Assembly: GCA_019775845.1 (NCBI GenBank)
Contig: JADQAV010000003.1
Span: forward strand, 248,001 to 312,000
Source of the DNA: Myrmaecium sp. VS I D KN 1
Taxonomy: Eukaryota; Ascomycota; Dothideomycetes; Valsariales; Valsariaceae
Reading direction: 5' to 3'
Length of the DNA stretch: 64,000 nucleotides
The notes under the pieces are model-generated. The model made no database searches. It saw nothing but the letters and a program-made list of their open reading frames with translations, and was not told where the DNA came from. Below are positions 10,773-21,988 of the stretch, piece by piece. Both the position numbers and the translations under genes were made by a program. How positions within the stretch are numbered: position 1 is the stretch's first letter; every line of letters begins with the position of its first letter.

Positions 10773-12961
10773 GAGGAAGGGAGAGAGGGATAGAAGGGAG
10801 GGGTTATAGGGGTGTTGTGTTGGTGTTGTGCGTCTATGTCCGGGGTTCTTGGTTTTGGTTTTGGTTTGGATTGGACGACGCGCGCTTTATTTGTTCAAAT
10901 ATATACATGTCCATATTCCATTTTTATCCGATTTTCATTCCTCGTTGATCTGGCCGGGGTCAGGTCGATCAAAAAAATTCATATTGCAGAATATACATAA
11001 GAGTTCGGCGCTGGCCAACGTTTATTTTTATTCTGCTATATTCTTATTATCATTTTTTACCTTTTCGGGGAGAAAACTAATAATCATTATAGTAGTGAGA
11101 AACGTAGAACCACAATAGTTTATATTTCTTGCCTAGATATCTACTATATAGGTAACTACTGAAGCTTACTGTATAGCAGCCAAGGTAAGCAAACTACATA
11201 GTACCTTAATTAAAGGTAAGTAAGGCACACACACATACCTTCCTACGTCTTCCTAAGGTACCTTCCTACCTGGTGAGGCAGTAGGGAATAAGTACCTACC
11301 TAGGCAGGTACATTCACATTAAATGGTACTAAGTAAGACAGCGATACCTTATCTTCCTGCACCGTTGTCGAACCTTTCTACCTCCCCACATCTTAAGCTA
11401 GGTAGGTAGGCAGGGGATATATGTAGACCCAACTAAGTAACTTCGTGGAGGGGTGTGGGGGGAACTTGCAGGAAAGGAGGGGTTGCGTTCGCCTTCCCCG
11501 GAAACAACCCAGGCAATCCAGGCAAACGAATCGAACCGAACCGACGTGCAGGTCAGGCCGGTTAAGGCTTCGTCAGCCTTGTCTATACTGACTGTATGTA
11601 CATACTTACCGCCACCGAGCTCGCGGGGCTGGTGGTCAGCGTACATACGCTTCATGTCTACTGAGAGGGGAGGTTTGAGAGACCTGTTCCTAAGGTAGCA
11701 ATCGTTCGCTGTTGTTTAAGTAACTGTTCTTTCTCTCAGTAGGAAAGATGTTCGTGGGATCTGGCTGTGTGGTCATTGGCTGCGCTGTGGTGGTGGTGGT
11801 GGTGGTGGTGGTGATGGTGGTGTACATACTACTTCAGTACCGTATCTGAGGACGGTGAATGGGGGGAGGGGGATTGTGTATTTGATATGGCGAAGGAGTG
11901 ACAGGGAGGGAGGGAGAGATGGTGCTTTGGGATGGCTTTGTGGATGGTGTTGTGGATGGTGTGCCTTGAGAACCGGTCTATAGCTGAAGAGGGAGGGGCT
12001 GTATGTACATTTGTATATATACATATAAAATCTGGTATGATGGAGTATGAGTTTCGGCCGAAAGTGAGAGGGATAAGATATACACCGGAGCTTACATAGA
12101 TGTACAGTATATAGGTACCCGGGCTCGCGAGGCCAACGGTTAGCGTTGCTTTATGCACGCCTTGTTTACAAGGAATACCTAAGTGCTCCGGAACAGGTTT
12201 CAATTAGTGTAGACCAGGTCTTAAGGTAAGCATCATGTACGGCGTAAGCTCATCACCGGCCACGAAAACATGGTGTACATAAGTGCATGCCTTGGTCGAC
12301 CGCGGGGCGCCTTCAGCCTTGCATAATGATCGCCCATTGCCCGCTGCTTCCATGTGCGCTGGTTCACCGGCCCTCGCTTTCCCCGGACCAGCTTCAGCTG
12401 GAAACCGCTTACCCCGGTTCATGTCTACCGACACGTTGAGTTGCTCGTCTCGGGTGGTAGCTGTCCACCGTTGCCTGACGTTGGCCTTGTAGCCGGTCAA
12501 GGTTGCTACCTATCTCCCCCTCACCAATGACACCAACAACTGAACACCAACTTCTGGCATCCCATCCCCGCTCACGACAGCCACGATAGCCACGACAGCC
12601 TGGTCAAACATGACCTCTCCCCGGTTTCCGGTCGCCGGTGTGCGGTTGCGGGGGATGGGGTGACCTCACAACATCTTCACACCGATGAGGTTCGGTCGAA
12701 TCACTGTGCGATGGACACACCGACGCAGAGCCTCATCTACCAGATGTCCGCAACAGAAGCAATGGAAATCTATATCTTCCTCTACCCTCTCTGCCTCGAC
12801 CGAGCATTGTCCATCTGCACCAGCTGCATTGTTTTACGCCCGAGGCGCTTTCAGACTCTAAGCCTTCCCGCTGCACTTCTCGACTGTCCACTTCACATCG
12901 CTTCTCCATCCCCACAGCAGCCCCTCCGGTTGCCTCTTCGCTTTCATAGTAAGCCCGCACG
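10773..12961. other. AT-rich then G-rich intergenic region
   Basis: From about 10870 to 11410 the DNA is AT-rich and full of AGGTA/TACCT words; after that comes a (GTG)n tract and mixed sequence. No convincing gene. It may include a decayed repeat, but no family could be named. C/T-rich DNA at 12760-12960 is the likely promoter of the next gene. Confidence 0.4.
11786..11821. repeat. (GTG)n microsatellite
   Basis: About eleven GTG units with one GAT interruption near the end. Confidence 0.9.
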
Positions 12962-15520
12962 ATGGTGTTCAGCAGGTTCGAAGCGATGCCTGGCCCTCCT
13001 CCTCCGCCACCACATCTGCCTCCTTCTCCCCCACTTCCCGCTGGTCCTCCAGCTCGTCTACCAAGGAGCGGTGACGACAGCCAATCGAAGCCGTTGAATC
13101 ATTCCAACACAGGTGCCCCAGCCGATCAGTACTCGCAAGCTATCACCCCAACGTACCATGGCTACGTCCTCAAGAAGCTCGGCGCGAAATTCCTCCTTCC
13201 AGGCGAAAAGCCCAGCTGGGCACACTGCCATCAAACCGACATGGTCGACTCCAAAGACGACTTGAAGCGGCTCGTATCCGCCTACAAGAAAGCGCACAAG
13301 AAAGCCGGCCACAGCCTCCAAACCGATCTGGACGCGATCCGCTCCGACAACCTGCGCGGCCACGTCTACGAACTCCTCGACCACCACAACACCACCGAAC
13401 GCAACCCCTTCGCCCGCTGGCGGCTCGTCTACATCAAGCCCAAACTCGCCAAGTCGTACAGCAATTGGAGCGAGATCACCGAGACGGAGGCGCTGCATGT
13501 CATCCTCCTGCGCGAGCGGAACGAGGAGATGGCCGATGCGATTCACACCCCTGCGTCGGTGGCCGCGGTGCCGCCTTATGGGAAAGTCAGCTGTCGCCGT
13601 GAAGCGGCACCGTTCATCCCAACCGATCTCACCCTCGCAGGAAGTCCGCTCGTGGAGACGAAGACAACGAAGAAGAAGAACAAGGTTCTCGGCCAGGGCG
13701 CTATACCGGCACGGCCGTTGCCGGATTCGGAACCGATTGATTACGACGAAGAGGAAGGTACATCGATGCCCCCTATGCCTTCTCGACCGGCACCGGTGCC
13801 GAAGAAGACGAAGAAGGCACCGGTTCCGCCTACAGCGGCACCTCCGCTTCCGCTACCACCACCGCCTCCGCCTCCACCGGCATTCAATCATGGGGATTCT
13901 AGTCCGTACCGTGACGATATAGGCCACGGAGCCTTTGCTACGGCTGCTGCACCACCACGCCCAATGCCTCCGTCGTCTGCTCTACCTCCTCCCCCACCAC
14001 TACTGCCGACGTCGACTGGGTTTGCTGGCCCACCACCGCCCCCTCCGCCTCGGCCCTCGAGCTTCCCACCACTCCCCCCGCCCCCTCCGCTTCCGCCAGC
14101 GACATATCCACCACCCCCGCCACCCCCTCCGCCTCCTCCAGGGGCTTCGCAAGCACCGACGGGCTCTCCTCCGATGTCATTTCCTGCCGGCATGAACGTA
14201 CAGGGCGGTGCATTTCCACCTGGTCCATCCAGTCACCCGGGATTCGCACAAATCGCCATGCATTCTCCGTCCGCCGCAGACGGTAGCCGTAAGATGCCAT
14301 TCATGGGCACACCAACAGGAAACTCTACAGGTCCGGATCTATTTCCTCGCCCCAACGCCAACCGCAACACGCTCCATCTGCAGCAGCCGAGCAGGCTGGA
14401 AGGCGGTAGTGACGGTTGGGAAAGCGAAAGCGGAGTCTTGGGGCCCTCCGCGAAGGAGGTAAAGAGTATCAAGAAGGCCGAAAAGAAAGCCGGCAAGAAA
14501 AAGATGCCGTCCCTCGCCCCTCCGCCCATCGGCAAGCATGCCCCGGCGAGCGCACCCTCCCGCACCAGCAGTTGCTCGAGAGACCACAGTATCAGCTGGC
14601 GGGAGCCTAGCAAAGAGTCGCGAAAGCATTATCATTGCTGCCACGAGAAGGACCGCCATCGCCACAAGGGCGGCCGGTCTCCCTCCTTCTCCTCTTCCTC
14701 TACCTCTTCTTCATCCTCCTCCAAATGGGAAGACACCTCCTCGTCGTCTTGCAGCTGCGGAACCGCCGCCTCCAGCTGGTATGGAACACACTACGACAGC
14801 ACGCCGCCCTCCTCCCCGCAATCTTCCATCCGCAGCCTCGCGCCGCGTAGAAGCAGGAAGGATCTCCGGCACCCTGACTCCGACCACTCGCACTATCATC
14901 ATCATCAATGTAGCAGAGTCGGGAAACCGATACAAAGTCACCGCCACCATGACGAGCACCGTCGGCACGCGCGCTCCCCGCACCGCGCTACCTACCCTTC
15001 CCCCGACGACAGACTATACCACCGACCTACTCGGGCCGTCCATCCCCCACCGCTCCCTTACGGTCTCGCCGCGGACGAAGCCTACCTGTCATCGTACTCG
15101 GACGAAGACGAAGACGAAGACGACTACCCCTACCCCATCTACCCTCCTCTCCCTCACTCTCTCCCTGTCAGCCACTCCACAAGCACCCCGCTTCCCCCAC
15201 ACCGGCCATCGATGGCCCAGCTCCTTGTCCCTGCGCCGCGACATGTTCCTGCCCCGCAGCGGCAGCAGCGTCACGCGCATGCGCGTCCGCGGTCTATGAT
15301 GTACGATGATGGGCGGGCGCGTCGGGGGTCGCTTTGGCGGAGGGAAGAAGAGGAGGAGCAAGAGCGGGTGAGGGAGGAGAGGCGGATGAGGGAGGAGCAG
15401 CGCCTTCGGGAGGAGAGGCGGAGGAGAAGGGGGATGGAGGGTGTGCGGGCGGAGGCTGCGGCGTGGGGGAGAAGGGAGAGGGAGCAGGAGAGGGAGAGGG
15501 TTGGTGGATGGAGGTGGTGA
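12962..15520 (+). CDS. Proline-rich orphan protein with Ser/His- and Arg/Glu-rich tail
   Basis: Not recognised. Open frame of 852 residues from ATG 12962; a second Met 8 residues on (MPGPPPP) is an alternative start. Order: a short poly-Pro head; an ordinary globular-looking block at about 60-190 (YHGYVLKKLGAKFLLPGE ... WRLVYIKPKL ... ALHVILLRERN); a Lys-rich linker; long poly-Pro runs at about 290-430 of the kind bound by SH3, WW or profilin; a Ser-rich block; a His-rich block; an Asp/Glu patch (SDEDEDEDDY); and a final helix of RREEEEEQERVREERR type, likely coiled coil. The composition suggests a scaffold or cortical actin-associated protein, but that is inference. The globular block is the only part worth a profile search. 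The length of the frame in low-complexity DNA leaves some doubt about its 3' half. Confidence 0.6.
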   Translation: MVFSRFEAMPGPPPPPPHLPPSPPLPAGPPARLPRSGDDSQSKPLNHSNTGAPADQYSQAITPTYHGYVLKKLGAKFLLPGEKPSWAHCHQTDMVDSKDDLKRLVSAYKKAHKKAGHSLQTDLDAIRSDNLRGHVYELLDHHNTTERNPFARWRLVYIKPKLAKSYSNWSEITETEALHVILLRERNEEMADAIHTPASVAAVPPYGKVSCRREAAPFIPTDLTLAGSPLVETKTTKKKNKVLGQGAIPARPLPDSEPIDYDEEEGTSMPPMPSRPAPVPKKTKKAPVPPTAAPPLPLPPPPPPPPAFNHGDSSPYRDDIGHGAFATAAAPPRPMPPSSALPPPPPLLPTSTGFAGPPPPPPPRPSSFPPLPPPPPLPPATYPPPPPPPPPPPGASQAPTGSPPMSFPAGMNVQGGAFPPGPSSHPGFAQIAMHSPSAADGSRKMPFMGTPTGNSTGPDLFPRPNANRNTLHLQQPSRLEGGSDGWESESGVLGPSAKEVKSIKKAEKKAGKKKMPSLAPPPIGKHAPASAPSRTSSCSRDHSISWREPSKESRKHYHCCHEKDRHRHKGGRSPSFSSSSTSSSSSSKWEDTSSSSCSCGTAASSWYGTHYDSTPPSSPQSSIRSLAPRRSRKDLRHPDSDHSHYHHHQCSRVGKPIQSHRHHDEHRRHARSPHRATYPSPDDRLYHRPTRAVHPPPLPYGLAADEAYLSSYSDEDEDEDDYPYPIYPPLPHSLPVSHSTSTPLPPHRPSMAQLLVPAPRHVPAPQRQQRHAHARPRSMMYDDGRARRGSLWRREEEEEQERVREERRMREEQRLREERRRRRGMEGVRAEAAAWGRREREQERERVGGWRW

Positions 15521-17073
15521 GGGTTAGGGGTGTCTTTTCTTCTCGTTCTTCTTCCTTGAGCCTCTTCCGTTTTTTTCCTTCTTTCCTTTTCATTTTAATG
15601 TCCAATTCTCTCTATTCTCTACCCTTGTTTTCTCCGCCATGTGACGTAAGGATAAGAATTATATCTCTCACCTTTCTGCTTATAGTACCTGCTCTTCACG
15701 GAACACGGAACACGACACGTTGCAGTTGCCATCCTCCGCGAAAGAAAAAAAGAAGGGGGAAGGTGGAAACATCCCACCCCACCCCCTGAACCCCCCTTTA
15801 CCCGCCGAAGAAAAGGAGAGGAAGAGATCGGTCGATGACAACGGGTTACATGGAGAAGAAGAAGAGGGGGGGGGGGGGGGAGGGATGCGCGTTGTCTGGA
15901 GGAACGAACGACGGGATACAGTCGTATCGAGAGACGGTAGGGTAGAAGGGAGACGGAGAAGGAGGGGGATGGGTCATGCATTATATAGTACGTAGTATAA
16001 GGAAGAACTGAAGTCGCGTGAGATAGATTTTAATTACTATCATAACTTCTCTATCCCGTCCAGACTCCCGGCGGAGAACAAGGGAAAAGGTAAATAAATA
16101 TGTAGAATACAATAAAGAAAATATATTTCTCTGAATAATAAATCGAAAGTAAAAAGAAAGAAAATATAGATCCGAATGTCAGTTTCTCTCGAACGTAACT
16201 TTTGAACCAGGGAACCCGGAGGGTAGGAGAAGAAGGGAGGAAGGAAGGAAGGAGAAAAGTAAAAAGATGAATATCTTACTAAATAGTCGTGAGTCTTGAC
16301 TCGAAGAAGCCGGGCGGTGTCAGAAGTAGCGATAGAAAGGAGAAGGAGTAAGGGTAAGAATGTGATGAGAATGAAGTAAAGAAAATATTTAGATCTCCTA
16401 CCCTACCACCCCGTCCCCCTAAAAATCCTAACAGGAGTTCTAATGCAGAAGCGAAAGCAAAGCATAGAACAGCCATGAAGAGGAAGAAGAACAACCTATC
16501 TTCCGTCATCGAATTGAATAAAGGCCCTAAAGAAAAGGTTTTTAGCATAGCGGGATTACTATAAGTAGTAGCAGTAATAGTATCAGTACCAGTAGTAGTG
16601 AAAAGAAACAATATAATCCCATTAAGGTAAAGTAAGGTAAAGTAAGTTAAGTTAAGGTAAGGTAAGGTAAGGTAAGGTTGAAGAAGAACAGTAAGAGGTA
16701 GTAGTAGTAGTGGTAGTAGTAGTAGCAGCGGATGTCATGAGGTTCGTGATGGGTGGTGGTAAAGGAGGATGAAGAAGGATGAAGGAGGAAGAAGGGGGAG
16801 GAAGAGGTAATGAGGAGAACAAGAGGATGCAGACATGTTCTGAATACATGCCGCCAGTATCTGAGGGCGAGGGGCGTGTGGGGAAGAAATTCTTGAGGCC
16901 GTACGGCATGCCATTGAATCCCATCCCATCATTAACACCCGAGGTTTCGCTACCGGTTTGCCATTACCGCCTCTTCGATCATCACCACGAACCGGAGACA
17001 ACAAAAACGACGCGACGTGAGCCCTTCACTCGCGTCCGGCTCCTAATCCTTAAGTCATGAAAAAGCATCTGAT
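15521..17073. other. Low-complexity intergenic region
   Basis: Purine- or AT-rich DNA with a 15-base G run at 15866-15880, AT-rich sequence at 16010-16400 and a TAAGG-type pentamer array. It is the 3' flank of LCB2 and of the proline-rich gene. No gene seen. Confidence 0.5.
16622..16679. repeat. Degenerate (TAAGG/TAAAG)n pentanucleotide array
   Basis: About eleven 5-bp units of AAGGT/AAAGT/AAGTT type, the last five perfect TAAGG. Confidence 0.85.
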
Positions 17074-19104
17074 CTATCGCAGCGGCGACTTAACATCCTC
17101 GACGCCCGATTTGAGCACATCCTCTAGCTTCCACCGCGGCGGTGTCGGGCGGACCTTCTTCCCCTTCGCCATCGCCTTGCGGTACTGCTGCTCCGCCTCA
17201 TTGGTGAGGCCGTCCGGCAGCGGAGCGGCGCCGCCGGCGATCCCGCTGGAGAACTTGAGCTGAAGGATGTCGCCGACCTCATCGCAAGCCGCGAGCATGC
17301 GGTCCAGATCCTCCTTGGTGTGCGCTGCAGACACGCAGAAGCGCACGCGCGAGGAGACGAGCGGGGTGGCGGGATAGCCGACGACGACGACGGAGATCTT
17401 GCGCTTCAGCATCTCGTGGCTGAAGGCGGGCATCTTGGCCGGGTTGTACAGCATGACGGGGATGATGGGCGAGTCGTCGTGACCGTACACGATGAAGCCG
17501 AGGCGTTTCAAACCGAGACGGAGGTAGCGGCTGTTGAACGCCAGTCGCTGCAGTCGCTCCTGCCCTTGACCAGGCATCAATTCACCAGTGATGAGACGGA
17601 GGGAGGCCGAGATTTGCATGAGGACCGGAGGGGTAGGCGATTCACCGTAGATGGTCGCAGCATTGGTGAGACGCAGCTTATCGATGGTAGCCTTATCAGC
17701 GGCAATGTAACCGCCGTTCGCGCCGAACGACTTCGTCAACGTTCCCATCAAGATGTCAACCTCAGCGGGGTCGATAGAGAAGTAGTCGCAGACACCACGA
17801 CCCTTCGGTCCGAGCGCACCGATCGAGTGAGCCTCATCAACGAAGAGATAGAACTTGTAGCGCCGCTTCAGCTCGATGATCGCAGGGAGATTGCACATGT
17901 TCCCTTCCATGGAGTACAAACCCTCCACCGCGACCAGGATCTTCTTCCACGGACGGTGAGTACGAGGCTGGCCCTGCGAGATCGCCTCCCGGAGTCGCTT
18001 CTCCAAGTCCTCAATGTCATTGTGCTTGAACATGGAAATCATGGCGCCGGAAAGCCGGGCGCCGAAACGGATCGAGGAGTGGTTGAGCTCGTCGGAGATG
18101 ATCAGGCATCCCTTGCCCATCAGAGCAGGGAAGGCGGCGGCATTGGTCACGAAACCCATGGAGAAAACCATCGCGGCGGGCTTGCCGACGAACTTGGCAA
18201 TTAAGTCCTCCACTTCGAGATGAAGATCGGTGGTACCGACATCGCCACGGGTGCTCGCCGTGCTGATGCCGTTCTTCTTCACAACGGTCTCGACAGCATC
18301 CGCGCAAGGCCCCTCGGATTGTGCGAATCCAAGGTAGTTGTAGGAACTCATGTTCAAGGTTTCGGTGGTGGTTCCGGTAAGCTTGAAAGTAAGGTTGTGG
18401 TCGTCCGAAGTGCGGTCGAGCAGGGTGATGTAACGACCCGGCACGCCTGTAATCGGGCGCGCGAAACAGTCGTTGATGCGCATCTTCAAACGGCGGACGT
18501 AGAAGTTGTCGAAATCGCTGTTCAGCGGCGCATAGCCGTCTCGCGCCTGCAAGTGCTTGTAGTTATGCGACTTGAAGCGCTTGCCGAAGAAATCGCGGAT
18601 GTGGCCGAAAATGATGAGAACAAGGTAGCTGATGTACGTGGTGAGCAAGAAGTAGTATGGCGGCTCATCCTCGATCGGATCCGGGAATTCGCCTCCTTCA
18701 AAACGGCTAGAGTAAAGATGGCTCTTGGAGCCCAAGGGACCGAATTGTGCATGCGCCCGGGCGATACGACGCGCTTCTTCGGGAGAAGGCGGAGAAAAGA
18801 GAGTGGTGGGTCGGTCCTCCATTGGAGACTTCTCGCCCGTGGCCGTGGAAAGGCAGATGGTCGGTAATGACAGTGTGGATGGAGAAGGGGAATTATGCAG
18901 AGCCTGCTGCTGGGCTGCAATAGCCGCTTGCAAGGCAGCAACGTCGCCGGTCTTCGACTTGGGCGAGGTGCCGAAGAGAGAGGTGAGCTTGTTGACTTTG
19001 GAGAGGGACGACCTGCGCAGGGGTTCCTTTTCGCTGAGAGGCTCGAGGGAGCTGGATGTGACGGGAGAATTGCTGGCAAAGGGATTTATCGTCCGCGTTG
19101 GCAT
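17074..19104 (-). CDS. LCB2: Serine palmitoyltransferase catalytic subunit LCB2
   Basis: PLP-dependent alpha-oxoamine synthase of the ER that condenses serine and palmitoyl-CoA, the first step of sphingolipid synthesis; it partners with LCB1. One exon, 676 residues. An in-frame TAG seven codons upstream supports ATG 19104. A Ser/Pro-rich extension of about 145 residues precedes the membrane segment YYFLLTTYISYLVLIIFGHI (about 150-169). The catalytic core has STRGDVGTTDLH, SDELNHSS, FVDEAHSIGALG (Asp and His that bind PLP) and the Schiff-base lysine K458 in GTLTKSFGANGG, the form typical of LCB2 and not LCB1. The N-terminal extension is longer than in yeast Lcb2 (561 residues in total) and its start should be treated with some care. 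Confidence 0.93.
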   Translation of the reverse strand: MPTRTINPFASNSPVTSSSLEPLSEKEPLRRSSLSKVNKLTSLFGTSPKSKTGDVAALQAAIAAQQQALHNSPSPSTLSLPTICLSTATGEKSPMEDRPTTLFSPPSPEEARRIARAHAQFGPLGSKSHLYSSRFEGGEFPDPIEDEPPYYFLLTTYISYLVLIIFGHIRDFFGKRFKSHNYKHLQARDGYAPLNSDFDNFYVRRLKMRINDCFARPITGVPGRYITLLDRTSDDHNLTFKLTGTTTETLNMSSYNYLGFAQSEGPCADAVETVVKKNGISTASTRGDVGTTDLHLEVEDLIAKFVGKPAAMVFSMGFVTNAAAFPALMGKGCLIISDELNHSSIRFGARLSGAMISMFKHNDIEDLEKRLREAISQGQPRTHRPWKKILVAVEGLYSMEGNMCNLPAIIELKRRYKFYLFVDEAHSIGALGPKGRGVCDYFSIDPAEVDILMGTLTKSFGANGGYIAADKATIDKLRLTNAATIYGESPTPPVLMQISASLRLITGELMPGQGQERLQRLAFNSRYLRLGLKRLGFIVYGHDDSPIIPVMLYNPAKMPAFSHEMLKRKISVVVVGYPATPLVSSRVRFCVSAAHTKEDLDRMLAACDEVGDILQLKFSSGIAGGAAPLPDGLTNEAEQQYRKAMAKGKKVRPTPPRWKLEDVLKSGVEDVKSPLR

Positions 19105-21988
19105 CGTGATTATGCAATTGCTCTAGCAAGAGAATGGGGTTGATATTTCCACTGCGACTGGAATTGCCGACGCCCGTGAAAGGAGGATGCGGTGCGACAA
19201 GAACGGACGGTATAAGACGGTCGGATAACGCCCGTCGATCAAACTGCTGGCTAAAGCTGCGATCAGTGTCTGTAGGAAAAGGTAATGAAGTTGTGGAAGA
19301 TGGGGATAGCGGAAGAACGGGCGAGCCATCATCCGTGCAGTGCCGGCGGCGCAGGAAGGAAGCTCCGCGGCGATGATCTCCATGACTGCCAGAGGATGAA
19401 GTCGAGAGCGTACCCTTCAATTGCACATGTAGCAGTATGCCCTTGTTCCCGATAACTTATCTCCTCCCGTACCGAGACTCTCTGGAGAAAGGAGCGATCG
19501 AAGACCCGAAAAACAACGCGAGTGGAGGGCGGTCGATTGCGGTGGACGACGCTGCGGCCCACGGCAGAACGAGGGATAGAGAAACGTCGGAGGAGGTGAG
19601 ACGGTATCTTGACTCAATCCGACGTGCTGTACGAGAGAGGCCGCGAGAAGCACCGCCCGGTCGACAACAAGGAAGGCAAAATAAAAAGACAAGGGCCGGA
19701 CAGCGGGTTGGAAGAAGGGGAAAAAGAGATGCAGGTCCGCGGGTCGTGGGAGGAAGAGGAGAGAGAAGAAGAAGGTGTTTTGCAAGTTTGCGGTTAATTT
19801 AGGGGAGCAAGCCGGCTCCCTTCTTGGTGAGCCTCCAAAACGAGATTAGTACCTAGAGGCTGCGGGCTGGCCTTGAGCCGAATCCGCCGAAAAATCGCGT
19901 GGCGAGACCGCCGACTTCCCACCACTTGCACCCGCTGACTACCAACCCGCACTAAATACCATCACTTCCGCCGCCCGCCGGTTTCAACGCAGGCAGGCAG
20001 GGAGGAAAGGGAGGAATGGTAATCAGGGGCAGCCTGCCTCAACTAGCCTAGCACAACAGCATGTCCCCCTTGTGGGTCAGCTATTAGGTAGACATAGCGA
20101 AACATTACATAAGAAACCGCAATTCAATACAGTAAATACAACATCGGAGTCACGAAATGCCGCCATCCGCGATGACAGCCTCCTGTAACCCACTGTATTC
20201 GTATTATCTTGACAGCTGCCATCAAGGCTGTCATCAAAACACCGTACCAGAACTGACGACTTGTAACGTAAGGTACATCAAAGAGGGAACCGACATCGCT
20301 GAACCCCTGAGGCACAGCATTATACCGTAGCAGAACTCTCAAAACCGATACTGCAAGTGACAATCTGCAGGGCGCAACAGCGGGCATGCAGACATGCATG
20401 CACCTACGGACTACAGTAAGCAGGAACAACAAAACCCGAGTACACAACAGCGAGTAGCGAGCAGCAGCAGACATCGCATGGCACCTTGGCAGCAGGTTGC
20501 TTTCACGCACGTCTCTGCTCGAGAGGAAATACATAACAGCGTCTGGATAATGGTAGCCCTTTCGATGAGCCTACAGTTAGGTATCTAGGTACCGTAGACG
20601 ACACGGGGAGCTGGAATCCGTCTCTTAGAATATGAACATATCGTCTATATCATCACAAGTAGGAGCCGCAACAACAGTACTACAAAGTAGTATGTACAGT
20701 ACATGACGCACAAGCTCTTCACCCTCTTCTCCCCATCTACATAGTAGACGAATATCTACAACCATACCATCCCATCTCCCACCCGGAAATACCAACTGAG
20801 CAGGAAACCGAAAAGAGAGGAAAAGAGAAGAGGCTGATGTGTTCGATTGCTTTCTTCTTATTGTTTGCCTTGTCTGGTTGAAGATGCTCGAAAGCAAACC
20901 ATCTCGAGCACTGGCTCCAGGAAACAACCCCCCAACCCCCATCCACCCTCCTTGAGACAACGGAAACGAAGGTGAAGAAGACCGGCATAAGGAGAATATA
21001 AACATACAACCGACGGGGAAGAAGGAAAGAAACCACCCGCCCGGCCACAACAGCACGAAACGAATCCATACGGCAGCATCAGATCTGAAGCGGACCTTAT
21101 GTTTTTCTCCTCGCGGAGAAAGTACCGGTATATCGATCGCTGGAATGATCCAAGAAAACACACACGATGGAGCTCAAACCAGCAAAGATTGGAATGATAT
21201 AAAAAAAATGAACTTTGAAGGCCTAAATGCTACACACGCACAGCGCGGAGAATGCTCTGATGGCGTTCCTCCTCTCAACAAAATCGCAAGAAAAAGAAGG
21301 GGAAAAAAAAGAAGATCCGGGTTCCTGGGATGACGGCTTTTCCTCTGGAAAAAAAGGGCGGGTGTCCACGCAGCGACCGCATGCGAGCCCAGCTGCCATT
21401 AGATCCGATCCCCACTGCCTCCCCCCGTTATATGTTTGTAAAATCGACAAAGGAAAGATGGATGGAAAAGGAAAACCAAATGTGAAACCAGATCCAACCA
21501 CACGCACACACATGAGCACCAAGAAGGCAAAAAAAGATCCAAAAGAAAGATGGAGAAAAAAAGGCAGCACAAGGAAAGCAGAAAAAAGCAACAGAACACC
21601 TTCCTTCCATGACCGGTGGGCGCAGGATCCACCAGTCCGCCTTTTCTTACAATGTGTACCAGGAACACAACCAGCAACGCCAACTGCACCATTTCGTTCA
21701 GACGACGTCATGTAAACATGGAGAAAAGCCTCCATGTTGGATGGAAAGGTATCAAGAAATAGGAAAGTATCGAAGGAGTGGGAAACCCAGGCGATATTAT
21801 GAGATGGCGGCGTACACCACTCGCATGCCGTTCGAGTTTCCCACGCATCGCACAACGGTCGGTATTCCGCGACCAGCCGGGGACTAATAGATCGAATAAA
21901 CGTGAGGAATGCTGCGCAGTCGTTACGATTAATAGGTCGATGTGAAAAATTGATGGAAGCAATAAAAGTATTCGAAGCATCTCAGTTT
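19105..21988. other. Intergenic, about 2.9 kb, no gene found
   Basis: Promoter and 5' UTR of LCB2 on the left and the 3' flank of the homeobox gene on the right. Several frames of 100-210 residues exist on both strands, but they overlap one another, are biased in composition and resemble nothing known. Around 21230-21560 the DNA is very purine-rich. Confidence 0.4.

Noticed and set aside
17320-18867. Two long plus-strand frames opposite LCB2
   Set aside because: Antisense shadows of a strongly conserved gene.
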